Source: Thermoleophilia bacterium (lineage in GTDB: Bacteria > Actinomycetota > Thermoleophilia > Gaiellales > JAICJC01). From it: DNA of 40,860 nt. The notes under the pieces were generated by a model. The model was not told the origin of the DNA. It ran no database searches and saw nothing but the letters and a program-made list of their open reading frames with translations. Within the stretch, counting starts at the first letter, position 1; every line of letters starts with the position of its first letter. The translations under genes and the position numbers were made by a program. This document shows positions 8,483 through 18,009 of this stretch, one piece after another. The DNA lies in the NCBI GenBank assembly GCA_025928655.1, contig JAICJC010000016.1, forward strand, positions 1-40,860. Reading direction: 5' to 3'.

Positions 8483-9874
8483 ATGACCGACCGCGACCGT
8501 CTCGCCCGCGCCTCGATCAGCGACCTGCGCGGCCTGCTGGCCACGGATGAGCTGACCGCCGAAGCCCTCGCCGCCGCCTGCGCCGATCGCATCGAGCAGC
8601 TCAACCCCGAGCTCAACGCCGTCGTCCACCTCGACCGTGCGACGGTCACCGCGCAGGCCCGGGCGCTGGATCGCATCCCACCCGATCAGCGCGGCCCGCT
8701 CCACGGCATCCCCGTCGCCATCAAGGACGTGACGGAGACCGCCGACATGCCGACCACCTACGGCTCGCGCGCCTACGCCGGCTACCGAGCAGGATTCGAC
8801 GCCGCGATCGTCGGCCTGCTCCGCGCCTCCGGCGCCGTCATCCTCTGCAAGACCAACACTCCCGAGCTCGCCTGCGAGCCCGCCACCCGCAGCCAGCTCC
8901 ACGGCGACACCCACAACCCGTGGGACCTCGAGCGATCGCCCGGAGGGTCGAGCGGCGGTGCCGGCGCAGGCCTCGCCGCCGGGCTCTTCCCGCTCGCCCA
9001 GGGCACCGACGCCGGCGGATCGATCCGCATCCCCGCATCGTGCTGCGGCGTGGTCGGGATCAAGCCCACGCGCGGGCTCGTCACCATGGATCCGCTCGGC
9101 CACGGGGCGTGGGGCGGTCTGCTGCACAACGGGCCGCTCGCGCGCAGCGTTCGTGACACCGGAATCGCGCTCGACGTGATGTCCACGCCCTGCCGGCCCG
9201 CGGGCGAGCCCACCGCTCGCTGGAGCACGACGTTCGCCGACGCGTGCGACGCCGAGCTCCCGACCCTGCGAATCGCCTGCTCCAGTGCCGTGCCGGGCGC
9301 CGCCGTGGACGCCGAGGTCGCCGCCAGCTTCGCCGAGGCGGTCGGGGCGTTCCGGGCGCTCGGGTGCGACGTCGCGCCCGCGGCTCCCGACTTCTCCGAC
9401 TTCGCCGGGCCGTTCATGACCCTCGCCGCCGTTGCCTTCGCCGGCATGGGCAGCGCGATGCCCGACGAGCGGCTGGCGCTGATCGGGCACAAGTGCCTCG
9501 CGCTGATGAAGCGCGGCTGGGCGATCAGTGGTGCCGACTACTACAACGCCACGCTCGCTGCGCAGGCCGCGGGCTCACGAGCGCTCGAGTTCTGGGACGA
9601 GTTCGACCTGCTCCTGACGCCGACGGTTCCCACCGTCCCGCCGCGGCTCGACGAGTTTCCGTCGACCGACGAGTACGAGCAGATGTGGGCCGAGTACGGC
9701 TTCTGGGAGACGTTCACCTCGCCCGCGAACCTCAGCGGCCAGCCGGCGATCGCGCTGCCCGCGACCCCAGGCCGCGAATCCCGGCTCCCCATCGGCATCC
9801 AGCTGATGGGTCGTCCCGGCGCGGATGCGCTGCTCCTCACGGCGGCCGCGGCCTATCAGAGGGTCAACCCGTGA
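8483..9874 (+). CDS. Amidase (amidase signature family)
   Basis: GPLHGIPVAIKDVTETADMPTTYGSRAY; NPWDLERSPGGSSGGAGAGLAAGLFPLAQGTDAGGSIRIPASCCGVVGIKPTRG. Confidence 0.93.
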   Translation: MTDRDRLARASISDLRGLLATDELTAEALAAACADRIEQLNPELNAVVHLDRATVTAQARALDRIPPDQRGPLHGIPVAIKDVTETADMPTTYGSRAYAGYRAGFDAAIVGLLRASGAVILCKTNTPELACEPATRSQLHGDTHNPWDLERSPGGSSGGAGAGLAAGLFPLAQGTDAGGSIRIPASCCGVVGIKPTRGLVTMDPLGHGAWGGLLHNGPLARSVRDTGIALDVMSTPCRPAGEPTARWSTTFADACDAELPTLRIACSSAVPGAAVDAEVAASFAEAVGAFRALGCDVAPAAPDFSDFAGPFMTLAAVAFAGMGSAMPDERLALIGHKCLALMKRGWAISGADYYNATLAAQAAGSRALEFWDEFDLLLTPTVPTVPPRLDEFPSTDEYEQMWAEYGFWETFTSPANLSGQPAIALPATPGRESRLPIGIQLMGRPGADALLLTAAAAYQRVNP

Positions 9875-11190
9875 ACGAGCTCGAGCGATCCGTCACCGCC
9901 GCCATCGCCGCCGGCCGCGAGGAGCTGGTAACCCTCGTGACCGGCCTGGTCGGCTTCGACACGACCGCGCGCGAGCCGGCGGACCCGCCGCGGCAGGAGG
10001 CCGACATGCAGCGCTACCTCGCCGGCCGGCTGGCCGCAGCCGGCGCCTCGATCGACCTGTGGGAGCCCGAAGAGGGCTCGCTCGGCTCGCCGCGCCAGGT
10101 GCCGCCCGGCCTCTCCTTCGGCGGCAGGCCGCAGTTCGCCGCGACCTTCACCGGGACGGGCGGCGGCCGGTCGCTGCTCCTGAACGGGCACATCGACGCG
10201 GTCACGCCTGACCCGGTCGACGCGTGGACGGGCGATCCCTGGCAGGCGGAGAGGCGGGACGGGAAGGTGTACGGCGTCGGCGCGAGCGACATGAAGAGCG
10301 GCGTCGCCTGCATGGCCTACGTCGCCGAGGTGCTCGCCCGGCTCGGCGTGCGCCTGCAGGGCGATCTGATCGTCCACACCAACACCGACGAGGAGTCGTC
10401 CGGTTCCGGCTCGATCGCCGGGGTCGAGCACGGCTTGCGGGCCGATGCCGGCATCTGCACCGAGCCCACCCCGGGCGAGATCTGGGTGGCGTGCCGAGGG
10501 TCGATGTCCCTGACCGTACGAGTCGTAGGTCGCGCCGGCCACGCCGAGATCGAGCACCCGCACTGGCGCGAGGGCGGGGCGGTGAACGCGATCGACAAGG
10601 CCTCGATCCTGATGGACGCGATCCGCGAGCTCGACGCCGAATGGCAGGCGCGGCCCAACCGCGTCCATTCCTACCTGCCGCCCGCCACGATCATGACCAC
10701 GGTGATCGATGGCGGCACCTGGTACGTGACCTACCCGGCCTCGTGCACGTTCACGGTGAACATGCTCTACCTCCCGGCGGACGCGGACGCGGAGGGGTGG
10801 GGGACGGAGATGGCGCTCCAGGTCGAGGAGCGGCTGCTCGCGGCCGCCGCGACAGACGAGTGGCTGGCCGAGAACCCGCCGGCCTTCGAGTGGGGGCCCG
10901 ATCTGCCGCCCTTCGAGGTCGACGGCACGAGCCCGATCGTGGAGACGCTTGGCGGCGCCGCCGCCGACCTCGGGATGCCGCAGCGCCTCGGCGGTCTGGC
11001 GTCGTGGTTCGACGCGGCGTCGTTCACACGCGCCGGGGCGTGTCCGATGGTCGGCTTCGGGGCGGGCACGGCGGGCCGTCCGTTCGAGGGCCACAAGGCG
11101 GACGAGTCGGTCGTGATCGACGATCTGGTGCGCTGCGCCCAGACGCTGGCCGTTACGGTGATGCGTTGGTGCGGAGTGGCGTCCAGCTGA
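9871..11190 (+). CDS. M20-family peptidase/deacylase (ArgE/DapE-like)
   Basis: GTG start overlaps the amidase stop; LLLNGHIDAVTPDP, YGVGASDMKSGVACMAYVAEVL, NTDEESSGSGS. Confidence 0.9.
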   Translation: MNELERSVTAAIAAGREELVTLVTGLVGFDTTAREPADPPRQEADMQRYLAGRLAAAGASIDLWEPEEGSLGSPRQVPPGLSFGGRPQFAATFTGTGGGRSLLLNGHIDAVTPDPVDAWTGDPWQAERRDGKVYGVGASDMKSGVACMAYVAEVLARLGVRLQGDLIVHTNTDEESSGSGSIAGVEHGLRADAGICTEPTPGEIWVACRGSMSLTVRVVGRAGHAEIEHPHWREGGAVNAIDKASILMDAIRELDAEWQARPNRVHSYLPPATIMTTVIDGGTWYVTYPASCTFTVNMLYLPADADAEGWGTEMALQVEERLLAAAATDEWLAENPPAFEWGPDLPPFEVDGTSPIVETLGGAAADLGMPQRLGGLASWFDAASFTRAGACPMVGFGAGTAGRPFEGHKADESVVIDDLVRCAQTLAVTVMRWCGVASS

Positions 11191-11280
11191 ACGGGCGATC
11201 GGGGCTCGCCGAGGCTGGTGGTACACGTCGAGACTAGAGGATGGCAGTGCGGTCAACCGGGCGAGTAACGTCACATCCGA

Positions 11281-12060
11281 ATGCCGCGACCGCGCACCGA
11301 TAGCGATCCCGAGGCCCCGAAGGTCCTCGAGAAGGCGCTGCGGGTGCTGGAGGCGTTCGACGACCAGACGCCGGCCTGGTCGGAGGCTGCGCTGCGCCGG
11401 CGGCTCTCGATGCCGTCAACGACGCTCAACCGCATTCTGCGCAGTCTCGAGCGCGCGGGCTACCTGGTGCGCTACGAGGACGGGCGCTACCAGCTGGGAG
11501 CGGCCGCGGTCCGGCTTGGCAACCGCGCCAGCCGCACCCTGAATCTGGGGACCGCGCTCGAGCCGCACCTCCGCGCCCTGGGCCAGGAGACCGGCGAGCT
11601 GGTGATCCTCGGCATTCCCGACGTCTCCGCCGGGGTGGCGCGGTACGTCAAGACGGTGGACTCGCCCAGCCGCCTGCGGGTCACGGCCGAGATCGGCAGC
11701 GAGGTACCGCTGACGGCGGGCGCGACGGCTAAGGCGATCTTCGCATTCCTGCCCGACGATCGGATCGAACAGGTGATCGCGCAGGCGTCGCGAGCGATTG
11801 CAGCCGGCACCATCACCGACCCTGCGGTGCTGCGCGAGCAGGTCCGTCAGATCCGCGACCGCGGCTGGGCGTTCAGCTGGCAGGAAACCTACGACGGCGC
11901 GTGGGCGGTCGCCGCACCCCTGCTCGACGCCGACAGGCAGACCGCGTATGCCGCCATCGGCGTGGCGACGCCGGTCTCGCGGCACAGCGAGGAGACCGAG
12001 CTGGCCGTGCGCGACGCGGTCTTGCGCACGGTCACGGAGGCCACTCGCTCGCTCGGCTGA
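11281..12060 (+). CDS. IclR-family transcriptional regulator
   Basis: VLEKALRVLEAFDD...LSMPSTTLNRILRSLERAGYLVRYEDGRYQLGAAAVRLG; PLTAGATAKAIFAFLP effector-domain motif. Confidence 0.93.
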   Translation: MPRPRTDSDPEAPKVLEKALRVLEAFDDQTPAWSEAALRRRLSMPSTTLNRILRSLERAGYLVRYEDGRYQLGAAAVRLGNRASRTLNLGTALEPHLRALGQETGELVILGIPDVSAGVARYVKTVDSPSRLRVTAEIGSEVPLTAGATAKAIFAFLPDDRIEQVIAQASRAIAAGTITDPAVLREQVRQIRDRGWAFSWQETYDGAWAVAAPLLDADRQTAYAAIGVATPVSRHSEETELAVRDAVLRTVTEATRSLG

Positions 12061-12172
12061 CGCGCCCACCTCGTGGGTTCCCGGCGCCCACCATCGTCAC
12101 CGTCTTGGCGGCAGGCGAGCGGCCGCTTGCACCCCGACCCAGCGATGTGTAGGGTAGAACGAATTGGGATGG

Positions 12173-12192
12173 TTTTCCGAATTTCGGGAAAT
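12173..12192. promoter_or_regulatory. Candidate IclR-type operator upstream of the ABC transporter operon
   Basis: TTTTCC-GAATTTCG-GGAAAT; same TTCC-N8-GGA(A/T) architecture as at 8436; 20 nt before the 12213 start. Confidence 0.55.
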
Positions 12193-12212
12193 AAAGACGG
12201 AGCGATGATCCG

Positions 12213-13106
12213 GTGAGCCCGCGCCGCTACCTGCTCGCACTGGGCGTACCCGGGCTGATCTGGGTCGTCCTGTTCGTCACCCTCGCCCTCTACTCGCTGC
12301 TGGCGATCGCGCTGGGAGGGATCGACCCGCTGCTGCTGACGCCGGTGCCGGCGTGGAACCCGGTCGACTGGAGCACCGCGAACGTGCACGAGGTGGCCCA
12401 GAGCCTGCAGCCATTCTCGGGCGACACGTGGATCGTCTTTCAGCGGACGTGCATCTACATCCTGCTCGCGCTCGCCGGATGCATCCTGATCGGCTATCCG
12501 GTCGCGTACTTCACGGCAGTGCACGCCGGCCGCTGGCGCGGGCCGATCCTGGCGCTGCTCGTGCTGCCGCTGCTGGTGAGCTACATGCTGCGGATGCTCG
12601 CCTGGGTCGGCCTCCTGTCGCCGCAGGGCTGGGTGAACGCGGTGCTCGTGCCGCTCCACGTCGTCCCGGCGAACTTCGGCTGGCTCGACGGGCGGGCGAT
12701 CACCGTCGTCTCGGGGCTGATGTACGGCTGGATCCCGTACTTCATCATTCCCGTCTACGCGGCCCTGGCCCGGTTTGACACGCGCTATCTAGAGGCGTCT
12801 CGCGACCTCGGGGCGGGCACGGGTTCGACCTTCCTCCACGTGACGCTGCCGATGTCGCGGCAGGGCCTGTTGGCGGGCACGGTGGTGGTGGCGCTGCCGA
12901 TGTTCGGCGACTTCTTCACGAACGGCCTGCTCTCCGGCGTGAGCTCGACGGGCATGGTCGGAACCCTGATCAACACCTACGCCGAGAGCCAGACCAACCA
13001 GGCGGTTGCCGCGGCGGTTGCGGTGTGGCTGACCGTGTTCCTCGGGATTCTGCTTCTGCCCTACCTGCGCAGCTCGGCGCGGGCGGGCCGGGAGGTGGGC
13101 CGGTGA
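12213..13106 (+). CDS. ABC transporter permease (PotB-like, spermidine/putrescine type)
   Basis: LVLPLLVSYMLRMLAWVGLL...YLEASRDLGAGTGSTFLHVTLPMSRQGLLAG (EAA loop). Confidence 0.88.
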   Translation: MSPRRYLLALGVPGLIWVVLFVTLALYSLLAIALGGIDPLLLTPVPAWNPVDWSTANVHEVAQSLQPFSGDTWIVFQRTCIYILLALAGCILIGYPVAYFTAVHAGRWRGPILALLVLPLLVSYMLRMLAWVGLLSPQGWVNAVLVPLHVVPANFGWLDGRAITVVSGLMYGWIPYFIIPVYAALARFDTRYLEASRDLGAGTGSTFLHVTLPMSRQGLLAGTVVVALPMFGDFFTNGLLSGVSSTGMVGTLINTYAESQTNQAVAAAVAVWLTVFLGILLLPYLRSSARAGREVGR

Positions 13107-13987
13107 GCTCACGCCTGCGGCACGCCTCCTGGGGCAAGATCGGGCTGGTCGCGATCGTCGTGCTCTACATCGTCTGGTCGCTGGCTCCGGTGGCGATCGC
13201 GTTCCTGTTCTCGTTCAACGCGGGCTACTCGCGCAGCACCTGGCAGGGCTTCTCGATGCAGTGGTGGACCGGGTCGAAGTCCGTTTTCAACCTGCCGATC
13301 TACACCGACGCGATCCGGCACAGCCTGCTGCTCGCGGTGCTTGCCGTGATCATCACCGTGCCGCTGGGCGTCTCCCTCTCGATCTTTCTCAGCCGCTGGC
13401 GCGGCATCACCGCGCGGCCGGCATCGTTCCTGGCGACCGTGCCGCTGGTCGTGCCCGAGCTAGTACTGGCGCTGGCCCTGTTCTTCCTGGTCACGAAGGT
13501 GAACCTGCCCGTCGTCACACTGGGGACGTCGGGCCAGGTAGTCGGGCAGGTCACTTTCATCCTGCCGCTGGTCATCGTGATCACCATCGGCCGGCTGTCC
13601 TCGATCCCTACCGGCTACGAAGAGGCTGCTCAGGACCTGGGCGCATCGCCGCCGCAGTCGTTCCGGCTGGTGCTCGTGCCGCTCCTGCAGCCGGCGATCC
13701 TGGCCAGTGCGATCGTGGCGTTCGCCGTCTCGATCGACGACTTCGTGATCACGCAGTACATGTCGTCGACCTCGTCCACGCAGTCGGTGCCGATGCTGAT
13801 CTACACCGCCACCAGGGGCGGGGCGACGCCCGCGCTAAACGCGATGGCCACCATCATGGCGGTGACGACGATCGTCATCGCCGCGGTCGGGTTCGCCCTC
13901 TATCGCCTGCTCGCGCGGCGCGAGCAGATCACCGACGTGCCGGCGCCCGCACCCGCGCTCGCCGTCTCTCGCGAAGGAGCGCTCTGA
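13103..13987 (+). CDS. ABC transporter permease (PotC-like)
   Basis: GTG start overlaps the upstream stop; SFNAGYSRSTWQGFSMQWW; YEEAAQDLGASPPQSFRLVLVPLLQPAILA. Confidence 0.88.
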   Translation: MSSRLRHASWGKIGLVAIVVLYIVWSLAPVAIAFLFSFNAGYSRSTWQGFSMQWWTGSKSVFNLPIYTDAIRHSLLLAVLAVIITVPLGVSLSIFLSRWRGITARPASFLATVPLVVPELVLALALFFLVTKVNLPVVTLGTSGQVVGQVTFILPLVIVITIGRLSSIPTGYEEAAQDLGASPPQSFRLVLVPLLQPAILASAIVAFAVSIDDFVITQYMSSTSSTQSVPMLIYTATRGGATPALNAMATIMAVTTIVIAAVGFALYRLLARREQITDVPAPAPALAVSREGAL

Positions 13988-15129
13988 TGGCCGGCGGCCA
14001 CATCCAGATCACCGACCTGTCGAGGTCCTACGGAGACGTCCTGGCCGTGAACCACATCGATCTCGAAATGGTGCCCGGCGAGTTCTTCTCGATGCTCGGC
14101 CCTTCGGGCTGCGGCAAGACCACCACGCTGCGGATGATCGCCGGGTTCGAGGACCCGGACAGCGGCCAGATCCTGCTCGACGGGGTGGACATCCGGCACA
14201 CGCCGCCCCACAAGCGGCCGGTGAACACGGTCTTCCAGGCCTACATGATCTTCCCGCACCTCGACGTCTACGAGAACGTCGCGTTCGGGCTGCGCCGCCA
14301 GCGCGTCGGCAAGGACGAGCTCCGCCGCCGGGTTGGCGCCGCGCTCGAGCTCGTGCAGCTCGAGGCGCTCGCCAAGCGGAAGCCCTCGCAGCTCTCGGGC
14401 GGCCAGCAGCAGCGGGTCGCGCTGGCCCGTGCGCTGGTCCTCGAGCCGGCCGTGCTGCTGCTCGACGAGCCGCTCGGAGCGCTCGACGCCAAGCTGCGCC
14501 ACCAGCTCCAGGACGAGCTGAAGACCTTGCAGCAGACCGTCGGGATCACGTTCGTCTACGTGACGCACGACCAGGAGGAGGCGCTCACGATGAGCGACCG
14601 CATCGCCGTGATGAGCCACGGTGCGGTGGAGCAGATCGGGACGCCGCGCGAGGTCTACGACGAGCCGACCACCGAGTTCGTCGCCGACTTCCTGGGCATC
14701 TCGAACCTGCTCTCTGCCCAGGCGGTCTCCGGCGTCCCCGGCGAGTGCCTGCTGCGGGTGGGCGAGTTCCTGCTCACCGCCCGCGGCGGTGAGACCGCCG
14801 CGCGCGGCCAGGTGAAATGCGTGGTGCGGCCGGAGCGCGTCAACCTCGAGCCCGCCGGCGCAACCGGCCACAACCGCGTGCCCGGCACGGTCGAGCGGCT
14901 CGTCTACCTGGGCAGCGCGACCCGCGCGATCGTGCGCCTGGACACTGGCCAGACGCTCCAGTCGCTGATTCCGAGCGACGGGCAGCCCGTGGCGTTCGAA
15001 GAGGGCATCGCCGTGCAGCTCGAGCTGCCCGCCGACGCGCTGCGAGTGGTGAAGGGCGGCGGCGGTGCGGCGGCCCCGCAGGCCGAACACGTTCTTGGTG
15101 ACCAACTGGAAGGAGCAGCGGATGCATGA
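13987..15129 (+). CDS. ABC transporter ATP-binding protein (PotA-like)
   Basis: Walker A LGPSGCGKTT, signature LSGGQQQRVALARAL, Walker B VLLLDEPLGALD; TOBE-like C-terminus; TGATG overlap. Confidence 0.95.
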   Translation: MAGGHIQITDLSRSYGDVLAVNHIDLEMVPGEFFSMLGPSGCGKTTTLRMIAGFEDPDSGQILLDGVDIRHTPPHKRPVNTVFQAYMIFPHLDVYENVAFGLRRQRVGKDELRRRVGAALELVQLEALAKRKPSQLSGGQQQRVALARALVLEPAVLLLDEPLGALDAKLRHQLQDELKTLQQTVGITFVYVTHDQEEALTMSDRIAVMSHGAVEQIGTPREVYDEPTTEFVADFLGISNLLSAQAVSGVPGECLLRVGEFLLTARGGETAARGQVKCVVRPERVNLEPAGATGHNRVPGTVERLVYLGSATRAIVRLDTGQTLQSLIPSDGQPVAFEEGIAVQLELPADALRVVKGGGGAAAPQAEHVLGDQLEGAADA

Positions 15130-16399
15130 CCATGACGAGGGCCCCCGACTGAGCCCGCTCGCGATGCGGATGACGCGCCAGGCGATGCTGCGCAAGACCG
15201 CCGGTGGTGCCGCGGCGCTCGGCGCGTCGAGCTGGCTGCTCGCCGCCTGCGGAGGCTCGAGCGGCGGCGGATCCGGGGGATCCGGCGGCTCGACGTCGGA
15301 CGACCCATCCCTGCCGATCGGCACGAAGAACCGCCCGATCACCCTGCCCATATCGTCGGACAACCCGGCGATCGCCTCGGGCAAGTCGCCCGAGCGCGGC
15401 CCGTTCGTCATCTATGACTGGGACTACTACCTGAGCCCGGCCGTGGTCAAGAGCTTCGAGCAGAAGTACAACGTCAAGGCCCAGCTCACGACGTTCGCGT
15501 CCATCGACGAGGCGGTCAACAAGATCGCGTCGGGCGCCATCACCCCCGACGTCTGGGTGCCGGACGCCGAGCACATCTACCAGGTCGCGCAGAGCAAGCT
15601 GATCCAGCCGATCAACCACAGCTACATCCCCAACCTCGACAAGGCGATCACCGCGGCCGCCAACCCATGGTATGACCGCGGCGCCCGGTACACGTCGCCG
15701 AACTTCATCAACACGTTCGGCATCGGGTGGCGCAACGACCTGGTGAACATCAATCCGGCCAACGAGAAGAACTGCTGGGACGTGTTCTGGGAGACTCCCG
15801 GTGGCACCCCCATGGGCATGCTGAACGCGGCCCCCTACGACGCGATCAGCATGACGATGATCCGCAACGGCAGCACTCTCGAGCACGTCAGCGAAGACGA
15901 CGTGACCAAGGCGGCCAACGACCTCTCCAAGCTGTCCAACGTGAAGTGGCAGTACACGAGCTTCCAGCCGCTCGGCACAGGCGTCGAGCACCTGGCGTTC
16001 GCCTTCAACGGCGACTTCGCCGTGATCGGCGACTACCTGTCCAAGTCGGTGCCGATCAGCGCCGTGGACTACTACTTCCCGGCGGCCGGCAACGGCGTGA
16101 TCCTGAACGACTGCTGGACGATCCCCAAGTCGGCCAAGAACCCCGTCCTAGCGCACCTGTGGATGAACCACTTCCTCGAGACCGAGAGCGCCATCGCCAA
16201 CTTCCGCGACGTGGGCTATCAGACCATGCTGACCGATCTCACTGTCGACAAGTTGGTCGCCGCCAAGGTGGCGGACCCCCACGAGATCGAGATGGCCTTC
16301 TCGCCGCCGGCGTTCCAGGAGAACGGCATCCCGGTGCCCTTTTGGAACACCCAGCAGTTGATGTGGATGGAGCGTGAGTTCGCGCAGTTGACCTCCTAA
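15122..16399 (+). CDS. ABC transporter substrate-binding lipoprotein (PotD-like)
   Basis: Signal with lipobox SWLLAACGGSSGG; VIYDWDYYLSPAVVKSFEQKYNVK...AITPDVWVPDAEHIYQVAQSKLIQPINHSYIPNL. Confidence 0.9.
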   Translation: MHDHDEGPRLSPLAMRMTRQAMLRKTAGGAAALGASSWLLAACGGSSGGGSGGSGGSTSDDPSLPIGTKNRPITLPISSDNPAIASGKSPERGPFVIYDWDYYLSPAVVKSFEQKYNVKAQLTTFASIDEAVNKIASGAITPDVWVPDAEHIYQVAQSKLIQPINHSYIPNLDKAITAAANPWYDRGARYTSPNFINTFGIGWRNDLVNINPANEKNCWDVFWETPGGTPMGMLNAAPYDAISMTMIRNGSTLEHVSEDDVTKAANDLSKLSNVKWQYTSFQPLGTGVEHLAFAFNGDFAVIGDYLSKSVPISAVDYYFPAAGNGVILNDCWTIPKSAKNPVLAHLWMNHFLETESAIANFRDVGYQTMLTDLTVDKLVAAKVADPHEIEMAFSPPAFQENGIPVPFWNTQQLMWMEREFAQLTS

Positions 16400-16500
16400 C
16401 CGACGCGCCCCACTCACTCGCTGTCGAGCAGCATCACGAACGGTCGTGAGACCGGGTGGACGATCCACGGGCGGAGCCAGAAGCAGGAACGGAGCACACG

Positions 16501-18009
16501 ATGATCAGAACCGGAGACGAATACCGCGAGTCGATCCGCGACGGGCGTGAGGTCTGGGTGGACGGCGAGAAGGTCGCTGATGTGACCACCCACCCGTCGC
16601 TGAAGCCGATCATCGACGCCCGCGCACGGATCTACGACATGGCGCACGATCCGCGGACGCGCGACGTGATGTCGTATCTCGACACCGAGACGAACGAGCG
16701 CTGTCCGGTGGGCGCCAAACTGCCGCTGACCCGAGAGGACTGGCACGCCAAGCGCACGGCGGTGGACACGGTGATGGACGATCTCAACGGGATCGTCACC
16801 CGCGTCGGCGACGAGACGGTGGGTGAGATGTGGTCGCTGTTCGACGGCCAGGACGTGCTGAACGAGATCAACCCGGCGTTCTCGCAGCACATCCGCGACC
16901 ACATCCGCCACGCAGCGCTCGCCGATCCGTTCCACGTCTCGGCCAACACTGACGCCAAGGGCGACCGCTCCAGGCGGCCGCAGGATCAGGATCCGGACGT
17001 GCTGCTGCACACCGTGCGCGAGACCGGCGACGGCATCGTGGTGCGTGGTGCCAAGTTCGAGACCGCCGCCGCATACGCCAACCAGGCGTTCGTCAAGCCG
17101 ACCATCGGTGAGTGGGGTGACGCCGAGCTCTCCGACTACGCGGTCGGGTTCGTGGCGCAGATGAACGCCCCGGGGATCAAGCACATCTGCCGCTCGTCCT
17201 TCGCGGGCCGCGGGTCGGACGCCGACTATCCGATGTCAAACCGGTTCGACGAGATCGACACCATGATCGTCTTCGACGACGTGGAGATCCCCTGGGAGAA
17301 CGTCTTCTTCTACCGGCACACCAAAGCAGCGGCGTTCATCCGCGCGACGCTGCATCGCTACTCGATGTTCCCGTTCGTGCAGCGGCACCTGCGGTTCGCC
17401 GACCTGATGATCGGCGTCGCGTACACCAACGCGGTCCAGACCGGCGTGAAGATGCACCAGGGCGTGCGCGAGCGGCTGGCCGAGCTGGTCTGCTACCGCG
17501 AGGGGATCAACGCTCACCTGACCGCCGCGATCGACATGGCGGAGACCAGCCCGGGCGGCCTGATGATGCCGAACCAGGCGCTGCTCTACACGGGCCGGGT
17601 GCTGGCGTGCTCACAGCTTCCGCAGATCATGCACGCCGCACGCGATCTGCTCGGTGGCCAGCTGTGCGTGACACCCAACGCGGCGGCCTTCGCCGATCCT
17701 GATGAGGCCGTGTGGCTCGACAAGTACCTGGCCATCGGTGATGTCGACGCCGAGGATCGCCGCCGGCTGTTCGCGTTCGCCCGCGACCTGCTCAATTCCG
17801 ACTACGCCGGACACCGGTTGACGTTCCAGCTCTTCGCCCAGTCGCCCCGGTTCTCACACCTGCTGGCCGTCTACAACAACTATGACTTCGCGGGGCCCGC
17901 CGACCTCGTCAAGCGGTACGCGGGCCTCGAGAGCGAACTGCCCCAGCGCGAGGATCGGCTCATCTCCGCCACGCCGGCCGTCGACGCGCCGAGCCAGGCC
18001 GGCAAATGA
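16501..18009 (+). CDS. 4-hydroxyphenylacetate 3-hydroxylase (HpaB)-family flavin monooxygenase
   Basis: MIRTGDEYRESIRDGREVWVDGEKVADVTTHPSLKPIIDARARIYDMAHDP; DEIDTMIVFDDVEIPWENVFFYRH. Confidence 0.9.
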   Translation: MIRTGDEYRESIRDGREVWVDGEKVADVTTHPSLKPIIDARARIYDMAHDPRTRDVMSYLDTETNERCPVGAKLPLTREDWHAKRTAVDTVMDDLNGIVTRVGDETVGEMWSLFDGQDVLNEINPAFSQHIRDHIRHAALADPFHVSANTDAKGDRSRRPQDQDPDVLLHTVRETGDGIVVRGAKFETAAAYANQAFVKPTIGEWGDAELSDYAVGFVAQMNAPGIKHICRSSFAGRGSDADYPMSNRFDEIDTMIVFDDVEIPWENVFFYRHTKAAAFIRATLHRYSMFPFVQRHLRFADLMIGVAYTNAVQTGVKMHQGVRERLAELVCYREGINAHLTAAIDMAETSPGGLMMPNQALLYTGRVLACSQLPQIMHAARDLLGGQLCVTPNAAAFADPDEAVWLDKYLAIGDVDAEDRRRLFAFARDLLNSDYAGHRLTFQLFAQSPRFSHLLAVYNNYDFAGPADLVKRYAGLESELPQREDRLISATPAVDAPSQAGK

